A stretch of DNA of 64,000 bases from Kribbella sp. NBC_00382 (GTDB taxonomy: Bacteria; Actinomycetota; Actinomycetes; Propionibacteriales; Kribbellaceae), in the NCBI RefSeq assembly GCF_036067295.1, contig NZ_CP107954.1, positions 7,688,001 to 7,752,000 on the forward strand, given 5' to 3'. The number at the start of each line of letters is the position of its first letter. The stretch's first letter is position 1. The position numbers and the translations under genes were made by a program. Below the pieces are notes generated by a model. That model was not told the DNA's origin. It ran no database searches and worked only from the letters and a program-made list of their open reading frames with translations. Shown one piece after another: positions 7,951-16,867 of this stretch.

Positions 7951-9074
7951 TCATCCCCGTACGGTGAGGACGATCAGTACTACGTTCAGGGTGGTGATCG
8001 CCGCCGCGACCAAGCAGGCCAGCACGGTGGTCTGCCAGCGGTTGACGAACTCACCCATCACCCGGCGCGATGCGGTGAGGCGGACCAAGGGCCAGAGGGC
8101 ACAAGGAATACCGAAGCTGAGGACGACCTGGGAGACGACCAGCGCGCGGCTCGGGTCGATGCCTAGGGCAAGGATCACCAGGGCGGGGAGCAAGGTGATC
8201 AGGCGCCGGGCGCCGAGTGGGACGTGGCGCTTCCAGAAGCCCTCGAGAATGACAGAGCCGGCATAGGTCCCGACCGAGGACGAGGCGAAACCAGAGGCGA
8301 GCAGGGCGAGGGCGAACAACAGGGCCGGCATCCGGCCGAGGTTTTCGCCGAACGCCTGGTGCGCGGCATCGAGGGTGTCCGCGCCGGATCCTCTGAGCGC
8401 AGCGGCGGCGACCACGACCATGGCGAGGTTGACCGCACCTGCGAGCGCCATCGCGATGCCGACATCCAGCCTCGTTGCCTTGAGCACCTGCATCTTGCCG
8501 ACCACCGACCGGAGCGTCTTGCCATGCCGGTCAGTGACGAGTGCGCCATGCAACCAGATCGCATGCGGCATCACCGTCGCGCCGAGCATCCCGGCGGCCA
8601 GGACGAGCGAGTCCGTACCGTCCAACCGCGGCACCAGGCCGCCGATGACCGCCGAGCCGGACGGATGCGACTGGATCGTCGACACCACGAACCCGATCAG
8701 GACCACGGCGAGCAGCCCGACGATCGCCGTCTCGAACGGCCGCTGGCCACGCTTGGACTGGTACATCAGCAGCGCGAACGAGACCAGCCCGGTGACAGCA
8801 CCACCCAACAGCAGCGGGATCCCGAACAGCAGATTCAGCGCGTCCGTCCGGTCGCGATACTCGCCTTGGCCGCCAGGTACTGCACCAGCACCGCCATCAG
8901 ATTGGCCCCGACCGCCGCAACGAAAGCCGGACCGAGCAGCAACAAGCCCGACCGGTTCAGCTGACGTTTCAGTGGAGCAGTCGGCTCCGAAGGTACGACC
9001 GTGGTGTCGCAGGGCGGCTGACGCAGGTCAGGATTGGCCCGTTCGGCCCAGCAAATGGCGGAGGGCCGATTCAA
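7951..9074 (-). pseudogene. Broken Nramp-type metal transporter (mntH-like)
   Basis: The 3' part (7951-8808) encodes transmembrane helices of an Nramp/MntH Mn2+/Fe2+ transporter, including the metal-binding MPHAIWLHGALV region. The 5' part (8835-9074) encodes GLLLLGPAFVAAVGANLMAVLVQYL in another frame. Two deletions are visible: one removes the TM1 core with the DPGN metal-binding motif (AAV joined directly to GANLM), the other removes TM3-TM4 and shifts the frame near 8830 (ATGR followed by ALNLLFG in the next frame). Loss of DPGN alone should abolish transport. The 5' end overlaps the upstream epimerase-like gene by 47 bases. A sequencing error could explain the frame change but not the missing segments. 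Confidence 0.82.
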
Positions 9075-10368
9075 GGTCGGGATGTCTGAAGGTGTGGCCG
9101 AGGTCCGTCAACCTGCGAGGTAGAACTCGTTGGGAGGCCAGAGCGAGCTCTTCCGTTCCTTCCTTCCCAAGGATCAGGCGTGGACCGAGTGCGGGCACTC
9201 GCAGCAGCGCTGGACGATGAAGAACCCGAGCCAGCGTTGCCGAGTACTCGTTGTTCCGTACCGGCTCAGGTGCGACGGCATTCACGGGACCAGCCAGCTC
9301 CGCGTCGTACAGACACCGGTGGTAGATGTCGGCCAGATCGTCGATGCCGATCCAGGCTTGCCATTGATCGCCGTTACCCAGCGGACCACCGAGGCCTGCG
9401 GCGAAGAGCGGGTACTGCAGTTGCAGTATTCCGCCCGCCGGTGTCTGAACCAGACCGGTTCTGATGTTGACGACTCGAAGACCACCCGCGGCCGCTGGTT
9501 CGGTCGCGCGCTCCCAGTCCCCCACCAATGAGGCGAGCAGCCCGTCACCGCGGGCGCTGCTCTCCACCAACGACTCATCGCCGCGATCTGGGCCGTAGTA
9601 GCCGATCGCAGATGCGCAGACGAAAACGCCCGGACCGTCCGGCGTCTCCGCGGCAAGCCGAGCCAACTGCGTCGTCGGGCCGATTCGCGAATCGCGGATC
9701 GCTCGGAGATGTGCGGAAGTGAACCGGCCGGCGATCGACGCTCCCGCCAGGTGAATGACCGCGTCGACTCCCCGCAGCAGTCCTTTGTCCGGCTTCTCCA
9801 CGTCCCAGTGCCGTTCATCCGGGCCGGCGGCGTTTCCGCGGACGAGGCGGATCACTCGATGTCCATTGGTCGACAACAGCGCCGCAAGCGGCGTACCGAT
9901 CGTTCCGTGGCTGCCGGTCATCGCGACGGTCATCGGGCGCATCCCGCCGGCGACCGCTCGGTCGTGTGCGGCGAGATCGTCGGCCAACTGACGGTACCGG
10001 TAGGCAAGCATCGACTTCAGGAGAACGCCAGGAACATTGCTGTCGATCCGGTCGATCACCCTCGTTTCGTCCGGCGTCACAACCTCGAAGTCGTGCGTAT
10101 GGCGCCAGCGGACAAGCCACCGCAGCGGCGTGGAGTCCAGTTCATCGACGAACTGCGAAGGTGGCAGCGCGCCGCTGTGGCGCGCCACCCACTCCAGGCC
10201 GAGGGGAAAGCCCAGCACCGCGGTGCCGTTCGCAAGATCAGTCGCCTCACGCTTGATGTGTACCGGCATCCAGGGTGGCGTGAGCCGCACGATCGCGCCC
10301 GGCCGCTGATACCAGGAGAACACCTCTGAGCGGGATGCCCGCACGACAGTACTGCTGGTCAGGCCCAT
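9028..10368 (-). CDS. SRPBCC domain - TIGR01777 epimerase fusion
   Basis: A 446-residue two-domain protein. Residues about 1-140 form an SRPBCC-type ligand-binding domain (STVVRASRSEVFSWYQRPGA). From about 145 begins an NAD(P)-binding epimerase domain of the TIGR01777/SulA-like family, with Rossmann motif VAMTGSHGTIGTPLAALL, the substrate-side stretch ASAIGYYGPDRGDE and a DUF1731-like C-terminus (EGTEELALASQRVLP). ATG 10368 has an excellent GGAGGAG 8 bases upstream and was preferred over 10401. The same fusion occurs in other actinobacteria. The substrate is unknown; a role in cell division, often stated for SulA-like annotations, is not supported by this domain set. Confidence 0.85.
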   Translation of the reverse strand: MGLTSSTVVRASRSEVFSWYQRPGAIVRLTPPWMPVHIKREATDLANGTAVLGFPLGLEWVARHSGALPPSQFVDELDSTPLRWLVRWRHTHDFEVVTPDETRVIDRIDSNVPGVLLKSMLAYRYRQLADDLAAHDRAVAGGMRPMTVAMTGSHGTIGTPLAALLSTNGHRVIRLVRGNAAGPDERHWDVEKPDKGLLRGVDAVIHLAGASIAGRFTSAHLRAIRDSRIGPTTQLARLAAETPDGPGVFVCASAIGYYGPDRGDESLVESSARGDGLLASLVGDWERATEPAAAGGLRVVNIRTGLVQTPAGGILQLQYPLFAAGLGGPLGNGDQWQAWIGIDDLADIYHRCLYDAELAGPVNAVAPEPVRNNEYSATLARVLHRPALLRVPALGPRLILGKEGTEELALASQRVLPRRLTDLGHTFRHPDLESALRHLLGRTGQS

Positions 10369-10587
10369 GAGTCCGTCTCCTCCGATCGGTGCCCCCAGCA
10401 TGCCATGAACAACTTATGCATAACTTCTGCCGAGACCCGGGCCGGCCGACACGCGGTCTTGACCGATCCGGTGGTGTCGCCGCACCGAAGCAGGTCCGGA
10501 TGGCTGGTCGCCGCCAACCGCTCTTGAGACGACTCGCTGTGCCCGTTCCGGCCACCCGGCCGGGCGGAACTCGAATCTGGAGTAGAG

Positions 10588-11547
10588 ATGTTCGACAAGC
10601 TGTTCATCCGCAACGCGATCGATCGGAGCGCCGAGAACGGCGTCGATCGGCGGAAATTCCTCCGCGCCGCCGGCGTCACCGGTGTCGGCGCCGGACTGGT
10701 CGGCGGCGGCCTGCTCGCGGGCGGTGTCTTCAGCCCCGCGACCGCGGACACCGAAGGCCACACCACGGAGCTGGCCAAGCCGAGCGACGGCGCGGTGCTG
10801 AACTTCGCGCTCAACCTGGAGTACCTGGAGGCCGAGTTCTACCTGCGCGCGGTCCGTGGCTTCGGGCTGTCCGCTACCGATGTCTACGGCAAGGGCAGGC
10901 TCGGCGGCGTTCGGGGCGGTCGCAAGGTCAAGTTCCAGTCGAAGGTCGTCAAGGCCTACGCCGAGGAGATCGCCGCTGACGAACTCGCCCACGTGAAGTT
11001 CCTGCGCAAGGCCCTCGGTACCGCGGCAGTGGCGCGTCCGTCGATCGACATCGACGCCGCGTTCACCTCCGCGGCAACGGCGGCCGGACTGATCAAGCCC
11101 GGACAGAAATTCGATGCCTACGCCAACGAGAACAACTTCCTGCTCGCGGCCTACGTCTTCGAAGACGTCGGCGTCACCGCGTACAAGGGCGCAGCACCGC
11201 TGATCACCAACAAGACCTACCTCGAGGCCGCCGCCGGCATCCTCGCGGTCGAGGCCTATCACGCGGCCAACATCCGTACCACGCTGGTCGCGCGCGGCCT
11301 GCAGGTCCCGTCGGTCGCGATCTCCAACGCCCGCGACAGCCTCGACGGCAAGGCGGACCTCGACCAGGGCACCACCTACCACGGCAAGACCAACATCATC
11401 CCGACCGACGCCAACGGCATCGCCTTCAGCCGCGGCGCCGACCAGGTCCTCAACATCGTCTACCTGACGCCCAAGAAGGCCACCAAGGGCGGGTTCTTCC
11501 CGGCCGGCGTGAACGGCCAAATCAACACCAGCCGCGCCAACGCCTGA
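10588..11547 (+). CDS. Tat-exported ferritin-like domain protein 3
   Basis: A 319-residue ferritin-like protein with a clear twin-arginine signal (VDRRKFLRAAGVTGVGAGLV, cleavage near ATAD). The four-helix core has LNFALNLEYLEAEFYLRAV, IAADELAHVKFLRKAL and GILAVEAYHAANI, carrying the Glu/His ligand set. It is about 100 residues longer than copies 1 and 2, with an insert between helices and a C-terminal extension ending GFFPAGVNGQINTSRANA. It has GGAGTAGAG before ATG 10588. Divergent from the epimerase-like gene, followed by a terminator. A short scrap of a further relative, keeping the same C-terminal motif, lies at 12405-12464. Confidence 0.9.
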   Translation: MFDKLFIRNAIDRSAENGVDRRKFLRAAGVTGVGAGLVGGGLLAGGVFSPATADTEGHTTELAKPSDGAVLNFALNLEYLEAEFYLRAVRGFGLSATDVYGKGRLGGVRGGRKVKFQSKVVKAYAEEIAADELAHVKFLRKALGTAAVARPSIDIDAAFTSAATAAGLIKPGQKFDAYANENNFLLAAYVFEDVGVTAYKGAAPLITNKTYLEAAAGILAVEAYHAANIRTTLVARGLQVPSVAISNARDSLDGKADLDQGTTYHGKTNIIPTDANGIAFSRGADQVLNIVYLTPKKATKGGFFPAGVNGQINTSRANA

Positions 11548-11558
11548 CCTGAGACTCC

Positions 11559-11588
11559 GAGGGCCGGCCGCACGGGCGGCCGGCCCTC
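11559..11588 (+). terminator. Intrinsic terminator after ferritin-like 3
   Basis: A perfect 13-bp stem (11559-11571 with 11576-11588) with a 4-base loop, 11 bases after the stop codon. Confidence 0.88.
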
Positions 11589-11715
11589 GCCTCGACTCTG
11601 CCCCGCATCATCTGACCGAACCTGAACTCGGCTCCTTGGGTTGTTCGCGACGATGTAAGCCAGCGGAAAGCGCAAGCCAGGCAACTCAGCAGCGGTTCGG
11701 ACCTAGGCTCGGCGG

Positions 11716-12360
11716 ATGCGATGGCTTCGGACGGTACTGGCGGTGGTGCCGGCGCTGGCTCTCGCCGGCGCGGGTTTGTCACATCCCCACTTCCTCACCC
11801 TCGAGAGCGCAGCGTCCTGGCAGCATCTCCATCTCCTGCTCCTCCCGGTCTTCCCTCTGCTGGCTGTGGGCTTCCTACTGCCGCTGTGGCGGCGGCCGGG
11901 AATCGACGTGGCGGGGTTCGCCACTGTGACAGCGTGGGTCGGAGCCTTCGTCTACGCGACCTTCTACACGGGACTGGACCTGGTCGCCGGCCTGGCCGCC
12001 GGGACGGTTGCGCGAAACACCCACTCAGCGGCAGATCTCGGCGCCGCGGTCCAGCCACTCTTCGAGGTCGGCGACCGGCTCGGACACATCGGCGTCTACG
12101 GTTTCGCGATCGCTGCAGCAGCCATGTCCGTGGTCTTGTTCCTGCGGCACGGCGTAGCGGCGCTTGCTGTCGCGGTCGTCCTGCTGAGCGCGAGCTACTC
12201 GTTCCTGGACAGCCACATCTTCTCACCCCGAGGCGTTTACACCATGGTGGCGTTCGCGGCCGGGTTCGGCCTCGCCGCCTGGATCTCCGCGCCGACGGCC
12301 AATTCGATGCCCCGAGCAACTACTACCACAGGGCAAAAAGGTGAACCTACCTGCGGGTGA
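11716..12360 (+). CDS. Integral membrane protein, unknown function
   Basis: A 214-residue hydrophobic protein with about six membrane helices (for example TVLAVVPALALAGAGL, LLLLPVFPLLAVGFLLPLW, YTMVAFAAGFGLAAWI). The sequence SHPHFL directly after helix 1 and the His-rich stretch WQHLHLL are notable and might bind metal or haem, but I do not recognise the family. The C-terminal 20 residues are polar. It follows a terminator, so it has its own promoter. A weak motif CGGACCTAGGCTCGG lies at 11699-11713, just before the start; its resemblance to the boxes listed below is too poor to rely on. Confidence 0.72.
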   Translation: MRWLRTVLAVVPALALAGAGLSHPHFLTLESAASWQHLHLLLLPVFPLLAVGFLLPLWRRPGIDVAGFATVTAWVGAFVYATFYTGLDLVAGLAAGTVARNTHSAADLGAAVQPLFEVGDRLGHIGVYGFAIAAAAMSVVLFLRHGVAALAVAVVLLSASYSFLDSHIFSPRGVYTMVAFAAGFGLAAWISAPTANSMPRATTTTGQKGEPTCG

Positions 12361-12404
12361 GGATCAAATACCGGTCGATCGCGACTGTCCGTGACCATCC
12401 GAGA

Positions 12405-12464
12405 TATCTGGAAGCCGCCGCCGGCGTCAACGGCGGAATCAACACCAGCGCCAAGAGCAACTGA
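12405..12464 (+). pseudogene. Scrap of a fourth ferritin-like gene
   Basis: Nineteen codons plus stop read YLEAAAG followed at once by VNGGINTSAKSN. In the intact gene at 10588-11547, YLEAAAG (before ILAVEAYH) and VNGQINTSRANA (the C-terminus) are about 90 residues apart. The scrap therefore looks like the two ends of a large internal deletion. A GC-rich inverted repeat that could be its former terminator follows (12465-12482). Confidence 0.6.
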
Positions 12465-12641
12465 CCCCGCCCGATGACGGGGCGCTGACGTTTTGCTGAC
12501 TTGCCGCTGACCTGGGAGCGGGTGCACGCCTGCCGGTGGTGACAGTGCTTGGCAGCAACAGGACACCGGGTGGACACCGAGCCCTGTCCGCCGAGGCTGA
12601 CGGCTGTCCATGCAATTTGCCGGAGCTAAGGAAGTCGAATC

Positions 12642-12926
12642 ATGCGAAAGTTTCTGATGGCAACGATGGCCTCCGCGACGATGGGAGCAGCGCTGCTGGC
12701 CGGCGGCGCGGGGGCGGCCTCGGCCGCACCGGTGCCCAGCACCCAGGTCGCGACGGTTCAGGCGTCCCCGGACACCGTCAACGCCTACGAGTACTACACG
12801 TGGTACTGGACCCAGCCGAACTGCGAGAACGCCGGCGCGGCCCTCCAGGTCCGGGGCGTGATCTCGAACTACTACTGCCAGCAGAGCGGCTACACGACCT
12901 GGTACCTGTACGTGCAGTACCGCTGA
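12642..12926 (+). CDS. Small secreted Tyr/Trp-rich protein
   Basis: A 94-residue precursor. It has a typical signal peptide (MRKFLMATMASATMGAALLAGG, cleavage after ASA near residue 28). The mature part is about 65 residues, rich in Tyr and Trp (YEYYTWYWTQPNC, YTTWYLYVQYR) with two Cys (in QPNCEN and NYYCQQ) that could form one disulphide. AAGGA precedes ATG 12642 and a strong terminator follows, so it is a monocistronic expressed unit. I recognise no family. A small extracellular structural or signalling protein is possible but unproven. Confidence 0.78.
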   Translation: MRKFLMATMASATMGAALLAGGAGAASAAPVPSTQVATVQASPDTVNAYEYYTWYWTQPNCENAGAALQVRGVISNYYCQQSGYTTWYLYVQYR

Positions 12927-12931
12927 TCTGA

Positions 12932-12969
12932 CAGCGGTCCGGGGCAGCCCCTCCAGCCCCGGACCGCTG
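12932..12969 (+). terminator. Intrinsic terminator after small secreted gene
   Basis: A perfect 13-bp stem (12932-12944 with 12957-12969) enclosing a 12-base loop, starting 6 bases after the stop codon. Confidence 0.88.
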
Positions 12970-12988
12970 CCTCAGGCACACTGCACGG

Positions 12989-15955
12989 GTGACCGTGTCA
13001 GTGCGTATCGAGCTACTGGGACCGTTCCGGGTCCTGGTGGACGGGATCGCTGTCGGTGCGGGACACCGGCAACGGGCACTGCTGGCAGTACTGGCCCTGC
13101 GGGCGAACCAGGTCTGCTCCCGCGAAGACCTGCTCGACGCGGTCTGGTCCGACGACTTACCGGCCAGCGGGCTGAAGGTGCTGCCACCCAACATCTATCG
13201 GGTGCGGCAACTGCTCGGTGGTGGCGACGAGCTCATCGAGGGAACCGCCAACGGCTATCTCCTGCGGGTACCGCCGGTAGTCCTCGACGTGGACGAGTTT
13301 TTCTCGGCCGCGAAGACGGCAGAGCAAAGGCGGGTCGAAGGTGACGCCGCCGGCGCCCGGTCCGCCTACCGGACAGCATCGAGGCTGGTCCGTGGCGAGC
13401 CGCTGACCGGCCTGACCGGCCCATATCTGATCGCGCAGCGCCGGCGGCTGACAGCAAGCTTGGACCAGGTCCTCGGAGACCGGATCGACCTCGACCTGGA
13501 ACTGGGCCGCAGCGCGGAACTGGTGCCCGACCTCGTCGCCGCGGTCGACGAGCGACCACTGGACGAGCGGCTCGCTGGGCAACTGATGTCCGCGCTTGCC
13601 GGGTCCGGCCGCCGGGCTGATGCACTCGAGGTCTACCTGCGGACGCGATCCAGGATGGTCGACGAGCTCGGCGTGGAGCCCGGCAAACAGTTGCAAGTCA
13701 TCCAGCAACGAATCCTCCACGACAACCAGGCTCCCCCACCGAGCGAGCTCCCGTACGCCGGACTGCCGCTGATCGGCCGGGTTTCCGCGCTGACCGCGCT
13801 CATCTGGGCCCTCGATCGCCCACAGCCCGGCGCACCGATCGTCGCCACGGTCGACGGAATGCCCGGCGTCGGTAAGACGGCGCTTGCTGTCGCGGTCGCT
13901 CGACGGGTCGCTTCGAGGTACCCCGACGGTGTCTTCTTCCTCGATCTGCGCGGCCACGCGAAGGACCGGCGCCCGCTGGACACCAATGCCGCGCTGACCC
14001 AGCTCCTCGCCATGGCCGGTGTCTCGCCCGAGCAGCTGCCGCCGACCCTCGACCAGCAAATCGCGCTGTGGCGTTCGGAGATCGCCGGAAAGCGACTGTT
14101 GATCGTGTTGGACAACGCGCGCGACAGTAGGTCGGTGGAGCCGCTGCTACCCGGCTCGGCCACCTGCGCGGTGGTCATCACGTCCCGGCAGCAGCTGACC
14201 GGTCTCGCGGTCGCGGAGCGGATCGCGCTCGATCCGCTCGCCCCGGCCGAGGCGATCGCCTTGCTGAGTGAGGTCGCAGGCGCCGAACGAGTGGCCGGTG
14301 AGCCAGGCCCGGCCGCGGAGCTGGTCGAGTACTGCGGGCGGTTGCCGCTCGCGATCAGGATCCTCGGTGCCCGGCTGCGCCAGCGCCCGGAGTGGACCGT
14401 TGAGCACCTGGGTCAACGGCTCAGGGAAGGTGACCGGCTGACGGAGCTCGGCACAGAGGACGACGGCGTACTGAGCACGTTCGAGCTGTCCTATCGGGAA
14501 CTCGTGCCGGACCAGCAGCGGATGTTCCAGCTGCTGAGTCGAGTCCCCGGCCACGATGTGGACGCCTACGGTGGCGCCGCCCTCGCCGCTGTGACACCAG
14601 AAGCGGCCGAGCTGACCCTGGAGGCACTGGTCGACGCGAGCCTGCTCCTAGAACCCAAGGCCGGTCGCTACCAGCTGCACGACCTGCTACTCGAGTACTC
14701 CGGCAGCGTGGCCCCGGCAGACGAGGACGGCGCCACAGAACGCCTACTGGAGTACTACCTCCAAGCCAGCGACCACCCGCTGTCCAGGATCGCCGGGATG
14801 GCCTATGTCGACCTGACCGGCCGTGAACCGGTGGCGCTGCCCGAGCTGGGCTCAACGGCGAAGTCGAAGGCCTGGGGCGATGCGGAGGCGACCAACCTGT
14901 TCGCTGCGGTCCGGGCGGCAGCAACGGACAAGCGCGACGAACACTGCTACCTACTGGCGCTGAGCTCCGCGAGGTACCTGCATCTGCGCGGCTGGATCCG
15001 GGAGCGCGACGAGCTTCTTCAGCTGGGACTGGAGGCCAGCAGACGAGCAGGCGACCGGGTATCCGAGGCTCGGGTGCTCAACGCGCTGGCCCGCTTGGGC
15101 AAACCGCAGCACGGCACTGCTCGCAGCGTGGAGTACCTGCGGCTGGCCCTCGAATGTCTGCCTGCCGACAGCGACCCGGCCCTGCGGATCCAGTTGCTCA
15201 GCGGTCTCGGCAACTGCCTGAGCACGATCGATCCGCTGGGCGAGGCGATGACGTGCCTGCAGGAGTCGCTCGCCTTGGCCCGCGAATTGGCCGACGCGCG
15301 GGTACTGACCCGCAGCCTCTCCATGATCGCCATGCATCACGCCGGCCTGCTCGACTTCGGCCCAGCCCTCGGGTACTACGACGAGGCCCTCGCGATCCTC
15401 AACCGGCTCGGCGATCGATCCACCCAGCCTGACCTGCTGAGCGGCCGGGCCGGCGCCTGCATCGACCTGGGCCGGCTCGACGAAGCGGTCGAGTCCGCCC
15501 AGGCCGCGATAGCGCTGGCCGACGAGCTCGGGACGGCGTACAGCCTTCCTTATGCGCTGGGCCACCTCGGTCGGGCATACCGCCTACTCGGCCGGCCCGA
15601 CGATGCAGTGCGCACCCACCGTCAAGCAGTCGACTCAGCGCTCAGTACCAACTCCCGGGGCGCCGAGCAGGTTGGCCGCCTTCACCTCGGCCACAGTCTG
15701 GTCGCCGCTGGTCGCCATCACGAGGCCAACGAGCAGTTCGGCCAAGTACTACGAACCGCCCGGGCCAACACCGACACCTTCCTGCAGGCCCGCGCGATGG
15801 AGGGTCTCGGCACCCTGGCTGAAGCGGCTGGTGACCCTGCCACGGCTGCGGAGTACCTGCGGAATGCGGTCGGTCTGCTCGAGACGCTCCACCCTCCTTA
15901 TGCCGCGCGGGTCCATAAGCAGTTGGAGCAAGTGCTCAGCGAGCGGCCGAGCTGA
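12989..15955 (+). CDS. AfsR/SARP-family transcriptional regulator with NB-ARC and TPR
   Basis: A 988-residue regulator with GTG start. Domains in order: OmpR-type winged helix (about 1-95, IELLGPFRVLVDG ... LLDAVWSDDLP); bacterial transcriptional activation domain BTAD (about 97-245); NB-ARC/AP-ATPase-type NTPase (about 260-520) with P-loop GMPGVGKTA (Lys about 296) and LLIVLDNARD as Walker B; and TPR repeats over about residues 640-985. This is the AfsR layout: signal sensing by the TPR/NTPase part controls DNA binding. No biosynthetic cluster lies next to it, so it may act on genes elsewhere or on the small secreted gene just upstream. The family is certain, targets unknown. Confidence 0.92.
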   Translation: MTVSVRIELLGPFRVLVDGIAVGAGHRQRALLAVLALRANQVCSREDLLDAVWSDDLPASGLKVLPPNIYRVRQLLGGGDELIEGTANGYLLRVPPVVLDVDEFFSAAKTAEQRRVEGDAAGARSAYRTASRLVRGEPLTGLTGPYLIAQRRRLTASLDQVLGDRIDLDLELGRSAELVPDLVAAVDERPLDERLAGQLMSALAGSGRRADALEVYLRTRSRMVDELGVEPGKQLQVIQQRILHDNQAPPPSELPYAGLPLIGRVSALTALIWALDRPQPGAPIVATVDGMPGVGKTALAVAVARRVASRYPDGVFFLDLRGHAKDRRPLDTNAALTQLLAMAGVSPEQLPPTLDQQIALWRSEIAGKRLLIVLDNARDSRSVEPLLPGSATCAVVITSRQQLTGLAVAERIALDPLAPAEAIALLSEVAGAERVAGEPGPAAELVEYCGRLPLAIRILGARLRQRPEWTVEHLGQRLREGDRLTELGTEDDGVLSTFELSYRELVPDQQRMFQLLSRVPGHDVDAYGGAALAAVTPEAAELTLEALVDASLLLEPKAGRYQLHDLLLEYSGSVAPADEDGATERLLEYYLQASDHPLSRIAGMAYVDLTGREPVALPELGSTAKSKAWGDAEATNLFAAVRAAATDKRDEHCYLLALSSARYLHLRGWIRERDELLQLGLEASRRAGDRVSEARVLNALARLGKPQHGTARSVEYLRLALECLPADSDPALRIQLLSGLGNCLSTIDPLGEAMTCLQESLALARELADARVLTRSLSMIAMHHAGLLDFGPALGYYDEALAILNRLGDRSTQPDLLSGRAGACIDLGRLDEAVESAQAAIALADELGTAYSLPYALGHLGRAYRLLGRPDDAVRTHRQAVDSALSTNSRGAEQVGRLHLGHSLVAAGRHHEANEQFGQVLRTARANTDTFLQARAMEGLGTLAEAAGDPATAAEYLRNAVGLLETLHPPYAARVHKQLEQVLSERPS

Positions 15956-15974
15956 GGGATCTCGAACGCCGGGC

Positions 15975-16472
15975 TCACCAGAAGTTCGTACCGGGCGAAC
16001 CTTTGAACGGTCCGACGACGCGGGACGTCACCCAGCCGCCATAGAAGTTTCCTGGCTGAGGCGCCACCTCCTCGCCGTTGACCGTGCAGCGGTCCATCGC
16101 TGCGGGGTACAAGGCGATGTGATCCTGCAGTACGGCGTACTGGGGTGTGGGCTCCGGGTACCACCAGGCCTGGCGTTCCGCGACTCTGCCGCCGCCGATC
16201 AGATCCAGGTAGGAGGCCATCCCCTTCCACTCGCAGTACGACAATCCACTCGCCACCCGCAGGCTGCCGGGTGCGAAGGCCGAACGCGGCAAGTAGTAGG
16301 TCGGCGGGTGGCTCGTCTCCAAGATCCGCCATGACTGCGAGGTCTCGGCGATGACCTGCCCCCCGAGCATCACGACGATCTTCTCCGAGGACAGGTCGAG
16401 CGCCGGCGGCCGCGGATAGTCCCAGACCGACTCCTGACCAGGTCCAGGCTGAACTTTGTCCATGACTGTCAT
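15975..16472 (-). CDS. DUF427 domain protein
   Basis: A 165-residue protein of the DUF427 family, recognised from ILETSHPPTYYLPRSAF (near residue 49), LSYCEWKGMASYLDL and the closing GGWVTSRVVGPFKGSPGTNFW. Members are small beta-rich cytoplasmic proteins of unknown role. ATG 16472 and ATG 16463 (MDKV) are both possible starts. It is convergent with the AfsR-like gene (19-base gap) and is probably an independent unit. Confidence 0.85.
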   Translation of the reverse strand: MTVMDKVQPGPGQESVWDYPRPPALDLSSEKIVVMLGGQVIAETSQSWRILETSHPPTYYLPRSAFAPGSLRVASGLSYCEWKGMASYLDLIGGGRVAERQAWWYPEPTPQYAVLQDHIALYPAAMDRCTVNGEEVAPQPGNFYGGWVTSRVVGPFKGSPGTNFW

Positions 16473-16544
16473 TCCGTTCTGATCTACATCTCGGCTGCAG
16501 CTCCATTGAGCCTAGAACCTTATGGGCCGCGGGCACTCGGCGCC

Positions 16545-16559
16545 GGGACCTTTGGCCCT
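16545..16559 (+). promoter_or_regulatory. Candidate DosR/DevR-type box A
   Basis: GGGACCTTTGGCCCT, an imperfect inverted repeat of the DosR/DevR kind. It lies 114 bases before a small ORF and 309 bases before the first universal stress gene. See related sites at 23723, 32732, 32792 and 33966. Confidence 0.5.
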
Positions 16560-16672
16560 GTCCACAACTCCATGCCGACGTGGAGAGTGGAAGTGCAACG
16601 TCGACCTGTTCGCAGGTGTTGCCACAACCGAGGCGTGAGGTAGAACGCTTGCCCGACAAGGAGACGAGACCA

Positions 16673-16744
16673 ATGCCCCCGTCCGATGCGGTCCATGCGA
16701 TCGGATTCGCCCTCTGGATGCTCCTGGCCGAGAGCCAGCCCTGA
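16673..16744 (+). CDS. Possible 23-residue leader peptide
   Basis: ATG 16673 follows a good ribosome site (AAGGAGACGAGACCA before the start) and opens a 23-codon frame (MPPSDAVHAIGFALWMLLAE, then SQP). It lies in the otherwise empty 395 bases between DUF427 and the first universal stress gene, downstream of box A. A second open stretch in another frame follows directly (LTDLTRAIHTLSEEIHHTVV), so this could instead be the front of a small gene broken by one frameshift. Nothing similar is known to me. Confidence 0.35.
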   Translation: MPPSDAVHAIGFALWMLLAESQP

Positions 16745-16867
16745 CCGACCTGACCCGCGCGATTCACACCCTGTCCGAAGAGATCCACCACACCGTGGTC
16801 GTAACACCGCGCAGGGCGTCGTGATGAGTGGGAACACCGTTCACTGCCAATCTCCTGAGGAGCTCTT

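Noticed and set aside
11699..11713. CGGACCTAGGCTCGG before the membrane protein gene as a DosR-like box
   Set aside because: Roughly 9-10 of 15 matches and it overlaps the likely ribosome-binding area; too weak to list as a site.
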